This document shows positions 1 through 9,370 of a stretch of 64,000 nucleotides of DNA, one piece after another. How positions within the stretch are numbered: position 1 is the stretch's first letter; each line of letters starts with the position of its first letter. A program made the position numbers and the translations under genes. The DNA comes from Clostridiales bacterium. GTDB lineage: Bacteria; Bacillota; Clostridia; Christensenellales; CAG-138. The notes under the pieces are model-generated. The model ran no database searches, was not told where the DNA came from, and was given only the letters and a program-made list of their open reading frames with translations. Location: the NCBI GenBank assembly GCA_004556165.1, contig SFIR01000001.1, positions 1-64,000 on the forward strand. The letters run 5' to 3'.

Positions 1-2352
1 GGTGCTGGTGGAAGGATAGAGGTCAGCATAGCTGGAAGAGCTGTAAACGCTCAGATACCTTGAACCCTGGGTGCTCTTGATCCTGCCGCCGGTGGTGGAG
101 CTGAAGGTCCAAGTGCAGTAATCCATATTGGTGGTCCAGCCGGAAACACCGGTGATGACGCCGTTGGAATCGACAGTTGCCTTAGCGGTATAGCCGTAGT
201 AAATGGAGTTGTTGCTGTAATAGTATTTGTTGCTCATTGAGGGGTTGTAGTTCATGATGACATAAACTTCACCGTCAACAACGAAGCCGATCATGTAGGT
301 CTCGCCGACCTCGATTGTGTCAACGGGGACATAACCGGTGAGGGTGGGATCAGTGGGAGCTTCGGTGGGAGCAGCGGTGGGAACTGCGGTGGGAACTGCG
401 GTGGGGGTAGCAGTGGGAGCTGCGGTCGGTGTAGCAGTAGGAGCTGCGGTGGGGGTAGCAGTAGGAGCTGCGGTGGGGGTAGCAGTAGGAGCTGCAGTGG
501 GAGCTACAGTGGGAGCTTCGGTAGGATCGGGCTCGCTGCCGCTTACATACTGATAGAAGTTGATGACTGTACCGTTCTTGCTGGTGGTGTAGCGGGAGTT
601 GGTGCTGTCATAGGAGAGATAATAGTAACCTTCGGAGTCGGTCTGGTTATTGAGGTAACCTTCGGAAGTGATCGCCCATGCAAGAGCAGTGGAGGAGGGG
701 TACAGGTACTCGCTGGAGTCGAGACCCATGTACTTGCCGTTGCCGATGTTCAGGAAGGTCCAGCCGCTTGAGGTGCTGCCTGCTGTCCAGGAGATAGCAT
801 TGACATTGACGGAGGAACCGAGGGTTAAGGTGTTGTCAGCGTTCACGGTAACAGCAACTGCATTAAGGTAATGGCTGCTGGTGACAGCGGTATTGCCGAC
901 TGCATAGCTGCTATCGGAAGCAACGATGATGTAAGTACCGCCGTTGGTGAGGGAATCAACCTTAATCCAACCGGTGAAGGGAACAACGGTGATGGTAGCG
1001 GTCTTTGAGTAAGTAGTGTTGCCGACATTGTCGGTCAGGGTAGCGGTAATGGTAGCAGTACCTTCTGCAACACCGGTTACGGTTGCGGTCTTGCCGCTTC
1101 CGGAAACGGTAGCAACGGAGGAATTGCTGGTCGTCCATGCTATGCTGTAATCGGAAGCATCGGAAGGATTAACAGTGAGGGTGAGAGCAGCGGTGGAACC
1201 GACGCCGACCTCAGCGGAGGTGGGGCTCATGGAGATGCCGGTAACGGCAACGGGATCGGAGCTGCCGAAGAGGGTCCAGGTGCAGTATACGGTCTGCTCT
1301 GCATCGGGATTGGAGGGGAAGGCGTCAACGTCACTCATGACGATGGGGTATGCGTCACCGCCGGAAACGGGATCGGGAACGCCGTAGGTATCCTTCATAG
1401 CCTGGAAAGCTTCAGCAACGGTAGCGCCGTTCTTCATCTCGGTCCAGAACTTTGCTTCATATTTATAGTCGCCGGTGAAGGAAACGGACTGGGAATAACC
1501 ATAAACACCGCCGCAGCCTGCTGCGAGGAGAGCGGTACCGGTGGTACCCCTACCTTCCTTCTTCATACCTTCGCAGATAGCCATCCAAACGAAGGGATTG
1601 GAGAGGGAAGAGGTGATGTGATTCTGAATGTAACGACCGTCTATCCAAGCATAACTGCCGTTCTTAACTGCCCAACCGTTGTTGTAGTCGGTGGTGGTTA
1701 TGCCGGTGCTGCTGGTCAGGCAGAGGTAGGAAGAAGTACCGCTCTGTGCGCCGTGGCTGTCATAAATGATAACGCCCTTATCGGGGTATGCTGCAGCAAT
1801 GGCAGGACCGGTCGCATTGCTGGCCTGGATAAGGGTGTAGCTGCCGCCGGTAGCATTGGCGATGGACTGAGCTTCATTCTTATACTGATCGGTGAAGCTG
1901 GAGTCGGAGCCGTAGTAGGGAGCTACGAGCAGAACGTTGGCGGAGCCTGCGTTCTTTGTGCCGGGGACAACGATGGTCTTTTCCTTATCGGGGATGGGAG
2001 CAGCGGTGTTGTCAACTTCGTTGCGGATACGGTAGTTGTAGGCATTGTACATACCGTCAACGGTGAAGAAGAAACCGTCCTCCGAGAAGTCGGAGAAGCT
2101 GTCCTTATCGACATAGGCATTATTCAGTGCAGCATTATAAACAGCGCTGATAACGTCATAGCGGTTAGCGGTACCGGTCTGAAGAGCCTGAGCTTCAGCC
2201 TTTTCGAGAACGGCCCATACGTTGTCGAGCTTCTGGATACCCTTAGCTTCGGTTACGATGCCGTCAATGCCCTCAGCAAGGGACATGACGGGGACCAACG
2301 CGAAGACAAGGATAGCGGCAAGCACGAGTGAGAAAATTTTGCGAGTTTTCAT
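1..2352 (-). CDS. Secreted clan-CD-like cysteine peptidase with BIG2 domain and Pro/Thr linker (3' end beyond window)
   Basis: The open frame runs from ATG at 2352 to the window edge, giving 784 residues without a stop. An AAGGAGG site sits about 7 nt upstream, and the start MKTRKIFSLVLAAILVFALV is a clear signal peptide ending near LAEG. Residues about 125-325 look like a caspase/gingipain-type (clan CD) fold: a hydrophobic strand ending in DSHG (His200-Gly201) and a second ending in WMAICEG (Cys260), the usual His/Cys dyad order. A bacterial Ig-like BIG2 domain follows at about 370-455 (VTGISMSPTSAEV, then a WTTSNSSVATVSG motif). A beta-rich module (about 461-600) comes next, then a Pro/Thr/Ala linker (608-671) and a second copy of the module that is cut by the edge. 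Secretion is strongly supported. The peptidase call is an inference from the dyad pattern, and the substrate is unknown. Confidence 0.75.
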   Translation of the reverse strand, partial: MKTRKIFSLVLAAILVFALVPVMSLAEGIDGIVTEAKGIQKLDNVWAVLEKAEAQALQTGTANRYDVISAVYNAALNNAYVDKDSFSDFSEDGFFFTVDGMYNAYNYRIRNEVDNTAAPIPDKEKTIVVPGTKNAGSANVLLVAPYYGSDSSFTDQYKNEAQSIANATGGSYTLIQASNATGPAIAAAYPDKGVIIYDSHGAQSGTSSYLCLTSSTGITTTDYNNGWAVKNGSYAWIDGRYIQNHITSSLSNPFVWMAICEGMKKEGRGTTGTALLAAGCGGVYGYSQSVSFTGDYKYEAKFWTEMKNGATVAEAFQAMKDTYGVPDPVSGGDAYPIVMSDVDAFPSNPDAEQTVYCTWTLFGSSDPVAVTGISMSPTSAEVGVGSTAALTLTVNPSDASDYSIAWTTSNSSVATVSGSGKTATVTGVAEGTATITATLTDNVGNTTYSKTATITVVPFTGWIKVDSLTNGGTYIIVASDSSYAVGNTAVTSSHYLNAVAVTVNADNTLTLGSSVNVNAISWTAGSTSSGWTFLNIGNGKYMGLDSSEYLYPSSTALAWAITSEGYLNNQTDSEGYYYLSYDSTNSRYTTSKNGTVINFYQYVSGSEPDPTEAPTVAPTAAPTATPTAAPTATPTAAPTATPTAAPTATPTAVPTAVPTAAPTEAPTDPTLTGYVPVDTIEVGETYMIGFVVDGEVYVIMNYNPSMSNKYYYSNNSIYYGYTAKATVDSNGVITGVSGWTTNMDYCTWTFSSTTGGRIKSTQGSRYLSVYSSSSYADLYPSTST
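407..502 (-). repeat. 24-bp tandem repeat encoding the Pro/Thr/Ala linker
   Basis: Four near-identical 24-bp units begin at 407, 431, 455 and 479 (plus-strand unit starts GTAGCAGTAGGAGCTG). Read on the minus strand they encode repeated TPTAAPTA. Degenerate copies extend the linker to about 340-530. Copy number could vary by slippage without changing the frame, because the unit is eight codons. Confidence 0.85.
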
Positions 2353-2423
2353 TGAGTTGCCTCCTTGGATAGATATTGCTGCCGAGCGGCAGCATGGTTG
2401 ATTCAATATATGAATCACCTCGT

Positions 2424-2457
2424 TTGGTATTTTATACCAATGTCATAAATGTGTCAA
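2424..2457 (-). promoter_or_regulatory. Sigma-A promoter and overlapping palindrome for the secreted peptidase gene
   Basis: On the minus strand, TTGACA (2457-2452) and TAAAAT (2434-2429) are separated by 17 bp. The -10 lies inside a perfect inverted repeat TTGGTAT-TTT-ATACCAA (2424-2440), which is a plausible operator. Two further inverted repeats lie in the 5' leader: GATTCA/TGAATC at 2400-2416 and GCTGCC/GGCAGC at 2378-2393. Confidence 0.7.
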
Positions 2458-2830
2458 CAGGTTTACGATATTATATTGTACTTAGGCAATTCTATATTGT
2501 TGATTCTCGGTATCTTCGCAATTAACCTCCGCATACCGACAAAAATGCAACGCTTATCGCTGAAGCTGTATTTTTCATGCAGCGTATATGTAATCAGGCT
2601 GTCAGCAAGGGCGCAGCAGCGCGCCGAATTTGAAACATTGTGTATTTTTTGTGCGGCTTCTTTTAATCAATATGCTCGTGCGCAAAGAAACTTTTGCATT
2701 TATATAGTTGTAGATATATTTCGGCTCTGCGCTTTTGCCGAAAGCCTTGAGTAGGACTCCTTGTCGGATTATATCCAATATTTTTATGATAATAATAGAA
2801 GAATAAACTTGATTGGGATGGAAAAAAAGG
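2458..2830. other. Intergenic spacer without a supported gene
   Basis: This AT-rich stretch separates the divergent promoters of the two large surface-protein genes. A 101-codon open frame on the plus strand (2449-2754) has no ribosome site and an unconvincing composition. I see no RNA gene or mobile element here. Confidence 0.5.
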
Positions 2831-2859
2831 TTGACAAAACCAATTGTTAGTGATATGCT
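2831..2859 (+). promoter_or_regulatory. Sigma-A promoter for the vWA/dockerin protein
   Basis: TTGACA (2831-2836) and TATGCT (2854-2859) are separated by 17 bp. Transcription would start near 2866, leaving a leader of about 230 nt before the proposed TTG start. Confidence 0.7.
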
Positions 2860-2865
2860 ATCTTA

Positions 2866-3096
2866 ATGATGTGTGTATGATAAAATCTCGATGTTATGTT
2901 TATATACATACAGTACATCAATTCCGTTCCCACGTATTATATGAGTATTGTGGGTGCGGCTCCAAGCGCGTGCTTTCGCGCAAAGCCCGGTTTCCGAGCG
3001 GCTGATCTCTGTAACCCCGTTGGGCTTCCGCCCCGGGTTCATATATCGGTAAAAATCAAAATTCGACTTAAATCGGTCGTTAAGGAGGACATTGAT
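2866..3096 (+). promoter_or_regulatory. Long structured 5' leader with two competing folds
   Basis: A hairpin GCGCG/CGCGC (2966-2981) is followed by two mutually exclusive pairings. In one, AGCCC (2984-2988) pairs with GGGCT (3022-3026) and GGTT (2989-2992) with AACC (3013-3016). In the other, AACCC (3013-3017) pairs with GGGTT (3035-3039) and GGGC (3022-3025) with GCCC (3030-3033). No U-run follows, so any control would probably be translational. It is not recognisable to me as a known riboswitch class. Confidence 0.35.
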
Positions 3097-6000
3097 TTGA
3101 AAAACTCTTTAGTAACTAAATTCCTGGCACTTCTTGTATGTGCCATCATGGTCGCCGGCATCCTGCCCGTCGCAGCGTTCGCCGAAAGCACAAGGGGCGG
3201 AGTCTCCGTTGATGCCGATGCTCCCACACCGCCAAGTTCCGATGCCGATTGGATAAGCATCACGGGCGATGGAGACCCGGTTTATGGATTTAAACTGGTA
3301 GATAGTTTGACCAGCGGCAATTATTATATGATCTTAAGCTCAAATACGGGCGGCAGTGATTCCGCTCATTGTTTGGCCGTATCTTTAGATGAGCCGGTCC
3401 TTGGTGCGGCTTCCTTTGGCGTACTTACCGACAGCGAGGGGACTTGGTGTGCAGAAGATGGCAGCCTTTTATCCACATTTTATACGAATTGCTGTTGGCA
3501 TTATGACGGAACCAAACTTACTCCATATCAATACAACAGCAGTTTGAATTCGAATTATACAGGCTCGAATTATTATCTGTATTATTCCAGCGGATTGACG
3601 CTCAGCACGAGCTATGATACGTTTAGATACAGCAGCAGCTACGGTCCGTATTTGTCGTGGACGTCTTGGGGAACGACTTATTATTGTTATATAAATTACT
3701 CATCATCCCAAAGCTTTTACGGATCGGACAAGTATAACAATCGCACCTACATTTATGAGTATTCGCTTCATAATTATAAAGATAGCTACGCTGCCCTCTC
3801 CGGCAAGACTGATTTTGTAGTCAGGAATAATGCGTACAGCACAACTGATGATATCCTTGCCATGGTTAGGGATAATATCTATGTATGGTATTCGGAAACC
3901 AGCGATCATTCCGATGCTGTACTGACCGAAGATTACACCTTTGCAGCGGCAGGGGATTCATTGCCGCAGCCGGGAACCGACGGTACCTATCCCGTTAGTG
4001 TCCAGTATAACGGTGTGACTATCGGCACTATCAATGTCTATGTCACTTCGGCACAGCCCGATTTAGTGACGGTAAGTCCCTCCGGCCGTGTGAAGCTCGG
4101 CGCCTCCGTCAGCGCTCTTGTCGGCTCCACCATGACCATGACCTATTCTGCAAGCAGTATCAGTGGTCTCAGCGAAACCGTTACAGAGACTGTCCCCGTG
4201 ACCTTTGGTATGGTCAGCCGCACCGATGGCTTTGATGAGGTTGGCATTTATACCGATTGTACCGTCACCTATGCAGGGATTACCTATAACCCCTATATTC
4301 TTGAGGTCTATTCCGTCGAATATCCCGTATACCCCAATCCCGGCTCCGTTTCCGTCAATAAGACCGGCACCGGTATCGATTGGTATCAGACCGGTCTCGC
4401 AAATGTCGAGCTTTCCGCAATGGGTATTCCGGAGAATCGGGGCGTCGATATCATCGTTATGATCGACACTTCCTCCTCTATGGACAACGACCGTTTGACC
4501 GCTGTCAGGCAGTCCCTTGTTAACCTCGTTAAATACCTCAATACTCCGAATGCCGACGGCACTGCGCGCGATGTCAGAATGGCTATCGGAGATTTCAGCG
4601 ACCATTCGACAAGCGGTATCTTTGCGTATACCTTGGCTGACCGTTTCGGCAAGGATTTGCCGATAACTTATACTTCTTCCGGCTCTACAGGATTTACTTT
4701 CAGCGATTACTCACAGGGCAAGATCTATACCGGTCCCAATGCGTGTTCGGACGGCACTCTGACGAGTTCTTCGTATTCAGCCGAATACAGGGGCTATTAT
4801 ACAGCCGATGCCTTCGTTGATGTAAGTACTCTCGCACGCAGGGATTTCAGCGAGATAGCGCCTCCAGATCTTACCAGCGGCGCAGGCACCAATTATGATG
4901 CCGGTCTCGGCGCTGCATACATGCTTGGCAATGCTATCAGAATGGCAAATGAAGCATCCGATGATGAAGCTATGAAGGATAGGGAGCTTGTTGTTATCTT
5001 TATGTCCGATGGTTCGCCTTATCAGTATAATTTCTTCACAAAGTCATACTTGCCTTCATCTTCCGGCTCCTGGGACGGAACCACTTACAACTGGACAAGA
5101 GCAAGCCAGGATTGGCGAAATTATATCGGTGGAGAATCGAATAACAACGGAACGGTGGCAAATAATCCGGGCAGTAACGGACTTTATAGTAGCAGTTACA
5201 ACTGGTATGCGGAGGCTATCAAAGGCAGCCGCAGCGGTTTGTACTCAGTTATAGATAAAAGCAGCAGCAAGGTACTTGCAAGCGCAGCAGGTACGACTGA
5301 GCACATTGTCGGAGACGATTATTTTTATAATGTTCACGGTCTCGATGCAAAGCTGTATACCATAGGGTTCTGCCTTGCTAACGATACAAACAACGGTATG
5401 ACCGTCGCTAACCAGACCTATTGCCTTAGGAACCTGCTGGCAACCGGCGATAATTACTATTACTCTGCTAACTCCGCTTCTGATCTTACCGATGCGTTCC
5501 TCGATATCTCCGGCAAGATTCTCGTTGCCGGCAAATATGCCTATTATGAGGATACAATGGGTGATGCTTATGAGCTTCAGCTTGCGGATAAGACCTATGG
5601 AGATACAACTTACAGTCAGGCGATAGAAGTAAGGCGTTACGTTACCGTAAAGCTTTCCGATGTAGGCAGAACTATGACCATTGACGAAGAGTCTGTCACC
5701 ATTACGGCAAACGATGTCGGCAGGCGCACCGGAGAGGTTGAGGTTATTGAACGAGTTACCTTCAATGCTGATGGGACTGAAGCCTATTCTTCACTCCTCG
5801 GAGACACTACTAATATATTAGGCAGTGACGGTATTATCAGGGCAAAATATTTCTATTATAATACTAACTCGACTGAGAAAACCATCACTGTTCCCATGCT
5901 TGAACCCGGCGCTGAGGCAATAACCGACCAGACGGATTACGACAACCCCTATGTTATGAAGGCGTATTCCTTCTCTACAGATCCGACCTCAAGTGAAGGA

Positions 6001-9000
6001 TGGACTATTGGAGGCACGGCAACTTCTTCCAGCTATGGTAGGTGGAACTATTCAAGTTCCGGCGGATACATGCAGTCTGCTGCGAATACCAGCTATAATT
6101 CTTGGCTTGTTTCTCCCGAGTTTAATGTACCTGAAGCGGGCGGTCGCTTGAGACTTACCCTTGTTAACCATAAAAGCCCAACAGGAGGCAGCACCGGTTC
6201 CGAAATAACGGATTATGCCCACCTGTATGTCCGTGAAGTCGGAACCAATACTTGGGTAAAAGTCAGGACCTGTAATCTGACTCTAAACTTCACATGGTCT
6301 TACTTTAGCTTCTACATGAAGGGCACCGATGTTGACGGGAATCCTTACAACTTCAATGGAAAGACCGTTCAGATTTGTATTGAACGCGGCACCGACAGCA
6401 CTTATGGCCTTCGCGCCGACGATGTTTTCTTCTATGGTTATAACTTTGCGACCGTAACTACCGGTGCAACTATGGATTATACCATTAAGCCCTATACATT
6501 CTATTGGCAGATCGGGGATATTACCGAGGATGAGATTGCTCTGAGCTATAACGTATATCTCAAGAATTCAATTCTTCCCAATGACCAAACAGGTGTTGAG
6601 GAGGGCATTTATCCCACCAATGAAAGCGCCGTTCTTTACTACAAGAATTGCTATGACGATAACTGCAAGCAGTCGGTTCCCTCTCCCGAGCTTCCTTGGG
6701 GTCAGGCAAGGGTCAGCTATGCGTTCTATTATGTAGATTCTTCAGGTAATCCCATCGTAAACCTCATCACCGGTGCAACGGGTAACTTCACAAACAGGAT
6801 CGCTGCTCTTGATCCCGTGCAGTATGCAAAATTCAGATTCCTTACCGGAACATCGATCAGTGCGGCTGCTTTAGCAGAAAGCCTCGGTTTGGAGCTTTAC
6901 GATCAGGTCGCCGCATATGCGGTCACCGCAGGCACTAAGGGTACCGATGGAACATGGACTATAACAAAGGGTGTCGATAAAGCGGCGACAACCTATGTAA
7001 CCGGTTACAGCGGCTCCGATTATACCACTACGGATAGTACTTCGACTGACGGCAGGGACTGCAGCAATACCACCGTATGGTTTGCAGTTGTGTACAAGGT
7101 CGGTGCAGTCAGCGATGCAGTCGTTCTCGATTACGGTCTGCCTGTGAATATCAATGTATTGGATAATGACCTTCTGTCCATGGTTGCGGAAAAAGAGATT
7201 GTCGGTATTGGATGTATCGACTTTGCTACAGAAAATATTCCCGAAGGTTCGACTCCAACCTTAGATGGAAGATTCACACTGAATGTACTGCAGGATGGAA
7301 CATCTGGTAAGGTGGGTAACTTCGGCACAGCGAAGGTAGCTGATGCCGCCAAGGGTTTCATAACCTATACATTGGATAATAGTAAATCAATGAACTTCAA
7401 TGCTCCCGAGACTCTGGCCTATGCGGTGCAGTGTAAGGGCTTTGACGAAGCAGGAAATGAGGAGTACACCTATTATTACGCAAGGCTCACCATCATCCCG
7501 GCGACGATTGTGTATTATGAAGATAACTTCATTACATTCACTCCCGGCGAGTCTACTACCGTTGTGGGCGAGAATGCGACTACCACTCCTATTACATGGG
7601 CATGCGTTGGTAAACCTGTGGATGATCCGTATCAGTCCCAGGACCGTCCCGGCGCTTCTGGTAACCCGTTCTTAGATGCAGATAATGCCTATGGTTACGA
7701 TCCTGCATATGCTGATTGCTCACAGTACAGCATGGGTGATAGCTACTGCGTAACGGTTGATGGGAATACCACTGAGAATCCCAAAGCATCCTTCACCTTC
7801 TGGGGCACCGGCTTTGATATTATTTCAAAGACCAGCTCCGATAGCGGCATTATGATCGTTGAGATTAAAAAAGCCGAGACCAATGAGCCTGTCGACTGTT
7901 TGATTGTCGATACCTATTACGGCTATACCTACAATGCTGATCATACCTGGTCGCCCAACCCAACAGGTGCGGCAGTTTGGCAGGTTCCTGTAATTAAGAG
8001 GACTGGGCTTGACTATGGTCACTACAGGGTAAATATTATTCCTGTCTATAATGAAGTTCTCGACCACAATCCTGATCCGGAAAATCCGGGTTATACCGTC
8101 TATATCGATGCTGTCCGCATCTATGACCCGGTTGATGTTTCTGCCGGCACTACTGACGCAAACAGGGTTGCAAATGCATATGCTCTTGATGGAGAGGCAA
8201 ACCCCGATTATCAGACTGTAAGGCACTTCGTGTTCAACCAGATGTCATCCGCTCTTGGGATCGAGGGCTTTGTCGGTGGCGTCTTTATCGATGGTGCAGG
8301 AGAGGTTAGTTACAACGGCAATTTCGAGTATACTAACCCGAGCCCAAATAACGAGATCTATCTCGCTCCCGGTCAGGCTGTCTACTTCAAGCTCCGCGCT
8401 AATGTTGACCCGACCAATCAGCGCGTAATGATCGGAGTTAAGCTCGCGTTCGGCTCGAGTGCATCCTTGACCCTCACCCAGCTCAATTCGGAAGGTAGAG
8501 AAATATCAACCGATTCCATTGCAACTGTAAAAACTGCGACTGATATGTACTATTCACTCGGCAATATTACATGGAATCCGAAGCCAGTCGGTGAACCCAC
8601 GTATTATGAAACCAACGGTCTGGTTCTTGCGAATACAGGCAGCACCGGCAATGTCATCTCGCTTACGAACCTCAAGATATCCTCTTATGATACGAGTGTT
8701 GTCATCAACTTCGCAGATAATATTACTGCGGCTTCCGATGTGAACGAGCTGCTTGCAGACGATTCTGCTCTTATCGTTCCTTGCTGCGATTATGAAGAGG
8801 CTATTGCTGCTGCCGAGTACATGAACTATAACTATGGCAGCTACACTCTCGGTGATGTAAACGGCGATGGCGAGATCGACATGCTTGATACGCTGATAAC
8901 CCTTCGCCATACTATTGGTCTTGCCGAACTCTGGGGTGCAAAGCTCAAGGCTGCCGATATGGATGGCAACGGTGTTATCGATGCAATTGATGTAATGCAT

Positions 9001-9030
9001 ATAATGCGTTACGTTATGGAGAATAAGTGA
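3097..9030 (+). CDS. Giant secreted von Willebrand factor A protein with C-terminal dockerin type I pair
   Basis: The start is taken as TTG at 3097, 8 nt after AAGGAGG (3082-3088), which puts a clean signal peptide (KNSLVTKFLALLVCAIMVAG, ending PVAAFAES) at the N terminus. The frame stays open upstream to 2896, but that part has no ribosome site and is not signal-like. The product is 1977 residues. A Ser/Tyr-rich module lies at about 62-230. A vWA domain spans about 449-810 with a complete MIDAS: Asp457/Ser459/Ser461, Thr598 and Asp638. A cadherin-like VLDYG...VLDND segment lies near 1344-1358. The C terminus is a dockerin pair with Ca-loops at Asp1920-Asp1928 and Asp1954-Asp1962. The protein is probably cell-surface or exported, for adhesion or scaffold assembly through a cohesin partner not seen here. 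It is divergent to the secreted peptidase, with which it shares a module. Function beyond domain calls is inferred. Confidence 0.88.
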   Translation: MKNSLVTKFLALLVCAIMVAGILPVAAFAESTRGGVSVDADAPTPPSSDADWISITGDGDPVYGFKLVDSLTSGNYYMILSSNTGGSDSAHCLAVSLDEPVLGAASFGVLTDSEGTWCAEDGSLLSTFYTNCCWHYDGTKLTPYQYNSSLNSNYTGSNYYLYYSSGLTLSTSYDTFRYSSSYGPYLSWTSWGTTYYCYINYSSSQSFYGSDKYNNRTYIYEYSLHNYKDSYAALSGKTDFVVRNNAYSTTDDILAMVRDNIYVWYSETSDHSDAVLTEDYTFAAAGDSLPQPGTDGTYPVSVQYNGVTIGTINVYVTSAQPDLVTVSPSGRVKLGASVSALVGSTMTMTYSASSISGLSETVTETVPVTFGMVSRTDGFDEVGIYTDCTVTYAGITYNPYILEVYSVEYPVYPNPGSVSVNKTGTGIDWYQTGLANVELSAMGIPENRGVDIIVMIDTSSSMDNDRLTAVRQSLVNLVKYLNTPNADGTARDVRMAIGDFSDHSTSGIFAYTLADRFGKDLPITYTSSGSTGFTFSDYSQGKIYTGPNACSDGTLTSSSYSAEYRGYYTADAFVDVSTLARRDFSEIAPPDLTSGAGTNYDAGLGAAYMLGNAIRMANEASDDEAMKDRELVVIFMSDGSPYQYNFFTKSYLPSSSGSWDGTTYNWTRASQDWRNYIGGESNNNGTVANNPGSNGLYSSSYNWYAEAIKGSRSGLYSVIDKSSSKVLASAAGTTEHIVGDDYFYNVHGLDAKLYTIGFCLANDTNNGMTVANQTYCLRNLLATGDNYYYSANSASDLTDAFLDISGKILVAGKYAYYEDTMGDAYELQLADKTYGDTTYSQAIEVRRYVTVKLSDVGRTMTIDEESVTITANDVGRRTGEVEVIERVTFNADGTEAYSSLLGDTTNILGSDGIIRAKYFYYNTNSTEKTITVPMLEPGAEAITDQTDYDNPYVMKAYSFSTDPTSSEGWTIGGTATSSSYGRWNYSSSGGYMQSAANTSYNSWLVSPEFNVPEAGGRLRLTLVNHKSPTGGSTGSEITDYAHLYVREVGTNTWVKVRTCNLTLNFTWSYFSFYMKGTDVDGNPYNFNGKTVQICIERGTDSTYGLRADDVFFYGYNFATVTTGATMDYTIKPYTFYWQIGDITEDEIALSYNVYLKNSILPNDQTGVEEGIYPTNESAVLYYKNCYDDNCKQSVPSPELPWGQARVSYAFYYVDSSGNPIVNLITGATGNFTNRIAALDPVQYAKFRFLTGTSISAAALAESLGLELYDQVAAYAVTAGTKGTDGTWTITKGVDKAATTYVTGYSGSDYTTTDSTSTDGRDCSNTTVWFAVVYKVGAVSDAVVLDYGLPVNINVLDNDLLSMVAEKEIVGIGCIDFATENIPEGSTPTLDGRFTLNVLQDGTSGKVGNFGTAKVADAAKGFITYTLDNSKSMNFNAPETLAYAVQCKGFDEAGNEEYTYYYARLTIIPATIVYYEDNFITFTPGESTTVVGENATTTPITWACVGKPVDDPYQSQDRPGASGNPFLDADNAYGYDPAYADCSQYSMGDSYCVTVDGNTTENPKASFTFWGTGFDIISKTSSDSGIMIVEIKKAETNEPVDCLIVDTYYGYTYNADHTWSPNPTGAAVWQVPVIKRTGLDYGHYRVNIIPVYNEVLDHNPDPENPGYTVYIDAVRIYDPVDVSAGTTDANRVANAYALDGEANPDYQTVRHFVFNQMSSALGIEGFVGGVFIDGAGEVSYNGNFEYTNPSPNNEIYLAPGQAVYFKLRANVDPTNQRVMIGVKLAFGSSASLTLTQLNSEGREISTDSIATVKTATDMYYSLGNITWNPKPVGEPTYYETNGLVLANTGSTGNVISLTNLKISSYDTSVVINFADNITAASDVNELLADDSALIVPCCDYEEAIAAAEYMNYNYGSYTLGDVNGDGEIDMLDTLITLRHTIGLAELWGAKLKAADMDGNGVIDAIDVMHIMRYVMENK

Positions 9031-9052
9031 GCAGTTTCAAGCTCAGCTATGT

Positions 9053-9072
9053 GGGGCGAGCATCCTCGCCCC
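9053..9072 (+). terminator. GC-rich hairpin after the vWA/dockerin gene
   Basis: GGGGCGAG-CATC-CTCGCCCC forms a perfect 8-bp stem 22 nt after the stop codon. No U-run follows, so it may act as a weak terminator or an mRNA-end stabiliser and allow read-through into the precursor gene. Confidence 0.45.
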
Positions 9073-9102
9073 GACAAGAATCTTTAATTTGGAGGTAAAC
9101 AA

Positions 9103-9354
9103 ATGAAAAGTTATACCAAGCCTGAAATTGCTTTCGTGAACTTCGGAAATAGAAATGATATCGGTACTGCCGGCTCATGCAAGATCAACGGAACATGGGG
9201 AAGCGCAAAAAGCTGCAACTATGAAGTGTTCCCGGGATATAATCTCTTCCTTGAAATTTCGACAGCGAAATGCAATGTTAGACCGCAGGATGGCGAATTC
9301 GGCAAATTCTGCTATGATGTTCCTCTCGCCGATTCTCGCATTTTCCATTCCTGA
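9103..9354 (+). CDS. Putative RiPP precursor peptide with four cysteines
   Basis: The peptide has 83 residues and starts at an ATG 6 nt after GGAGGT (9091-9096). The N-terminal MKSYTKPEIAFVNFG resembles the leader of many clostridial radical-SAM-modified precursors (K-x-Y-x-K-P-x-I). Four cysteines at residues 26, 38, 57 and 70 sit in a region rich in Gly, Asn, Lys and aromatics, with no Cys in the presumed leader. It lies directly ahead of an anchored protein, an HPr-kinase-like ATPase, a radical SAM/SPASM enzyme and a PqqD-like protein, the usual order for ribosomally synthesised, post-translationally modified peptides. It could be a thioether-type (sactipeptide or ranthipeptide) product, but the modification cannot be read from sequence. 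The call rests on context and leader shape; I do not recognise the specific family. Confidence 0.7.
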   Translation: MKSYTKPEIAFVNFGNRNDIGTAGSCKINGTWGSAKSCNYEVFPGYNLFLEISTAKCNVRPQDGEFGKFCYDVPLADSRIFHS

Positions 9355-9370
9355 TTTATACTGAACTGCT

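Noticed and set aside
407..502. CRISPR array
   Set aside because: The 24-bp repeats are contiguous without spacers and encode a Pro/Thr linker in frame.
1618..2331. A 237-codon plus-strand frame
   Set aside because: It is antisense to the secreted peptidase, whose frame has a signal peptide, a ribosome site and recognisable domains.
2449..2754. A 101-codon plus-strand frame in the gap between the two giant genes
   Set aside because: No ribosome site, no recognisable fold, and it overlaps the -35 side of the minus-strand promoter.
2940..3050. Cyclic-di-GMP class I riboswitch in the vWA leader
   Set aside because: The string CGCAAAGCCCGG recalls part of the aptamer, but the other conserved segments are absent or in the wrong order.
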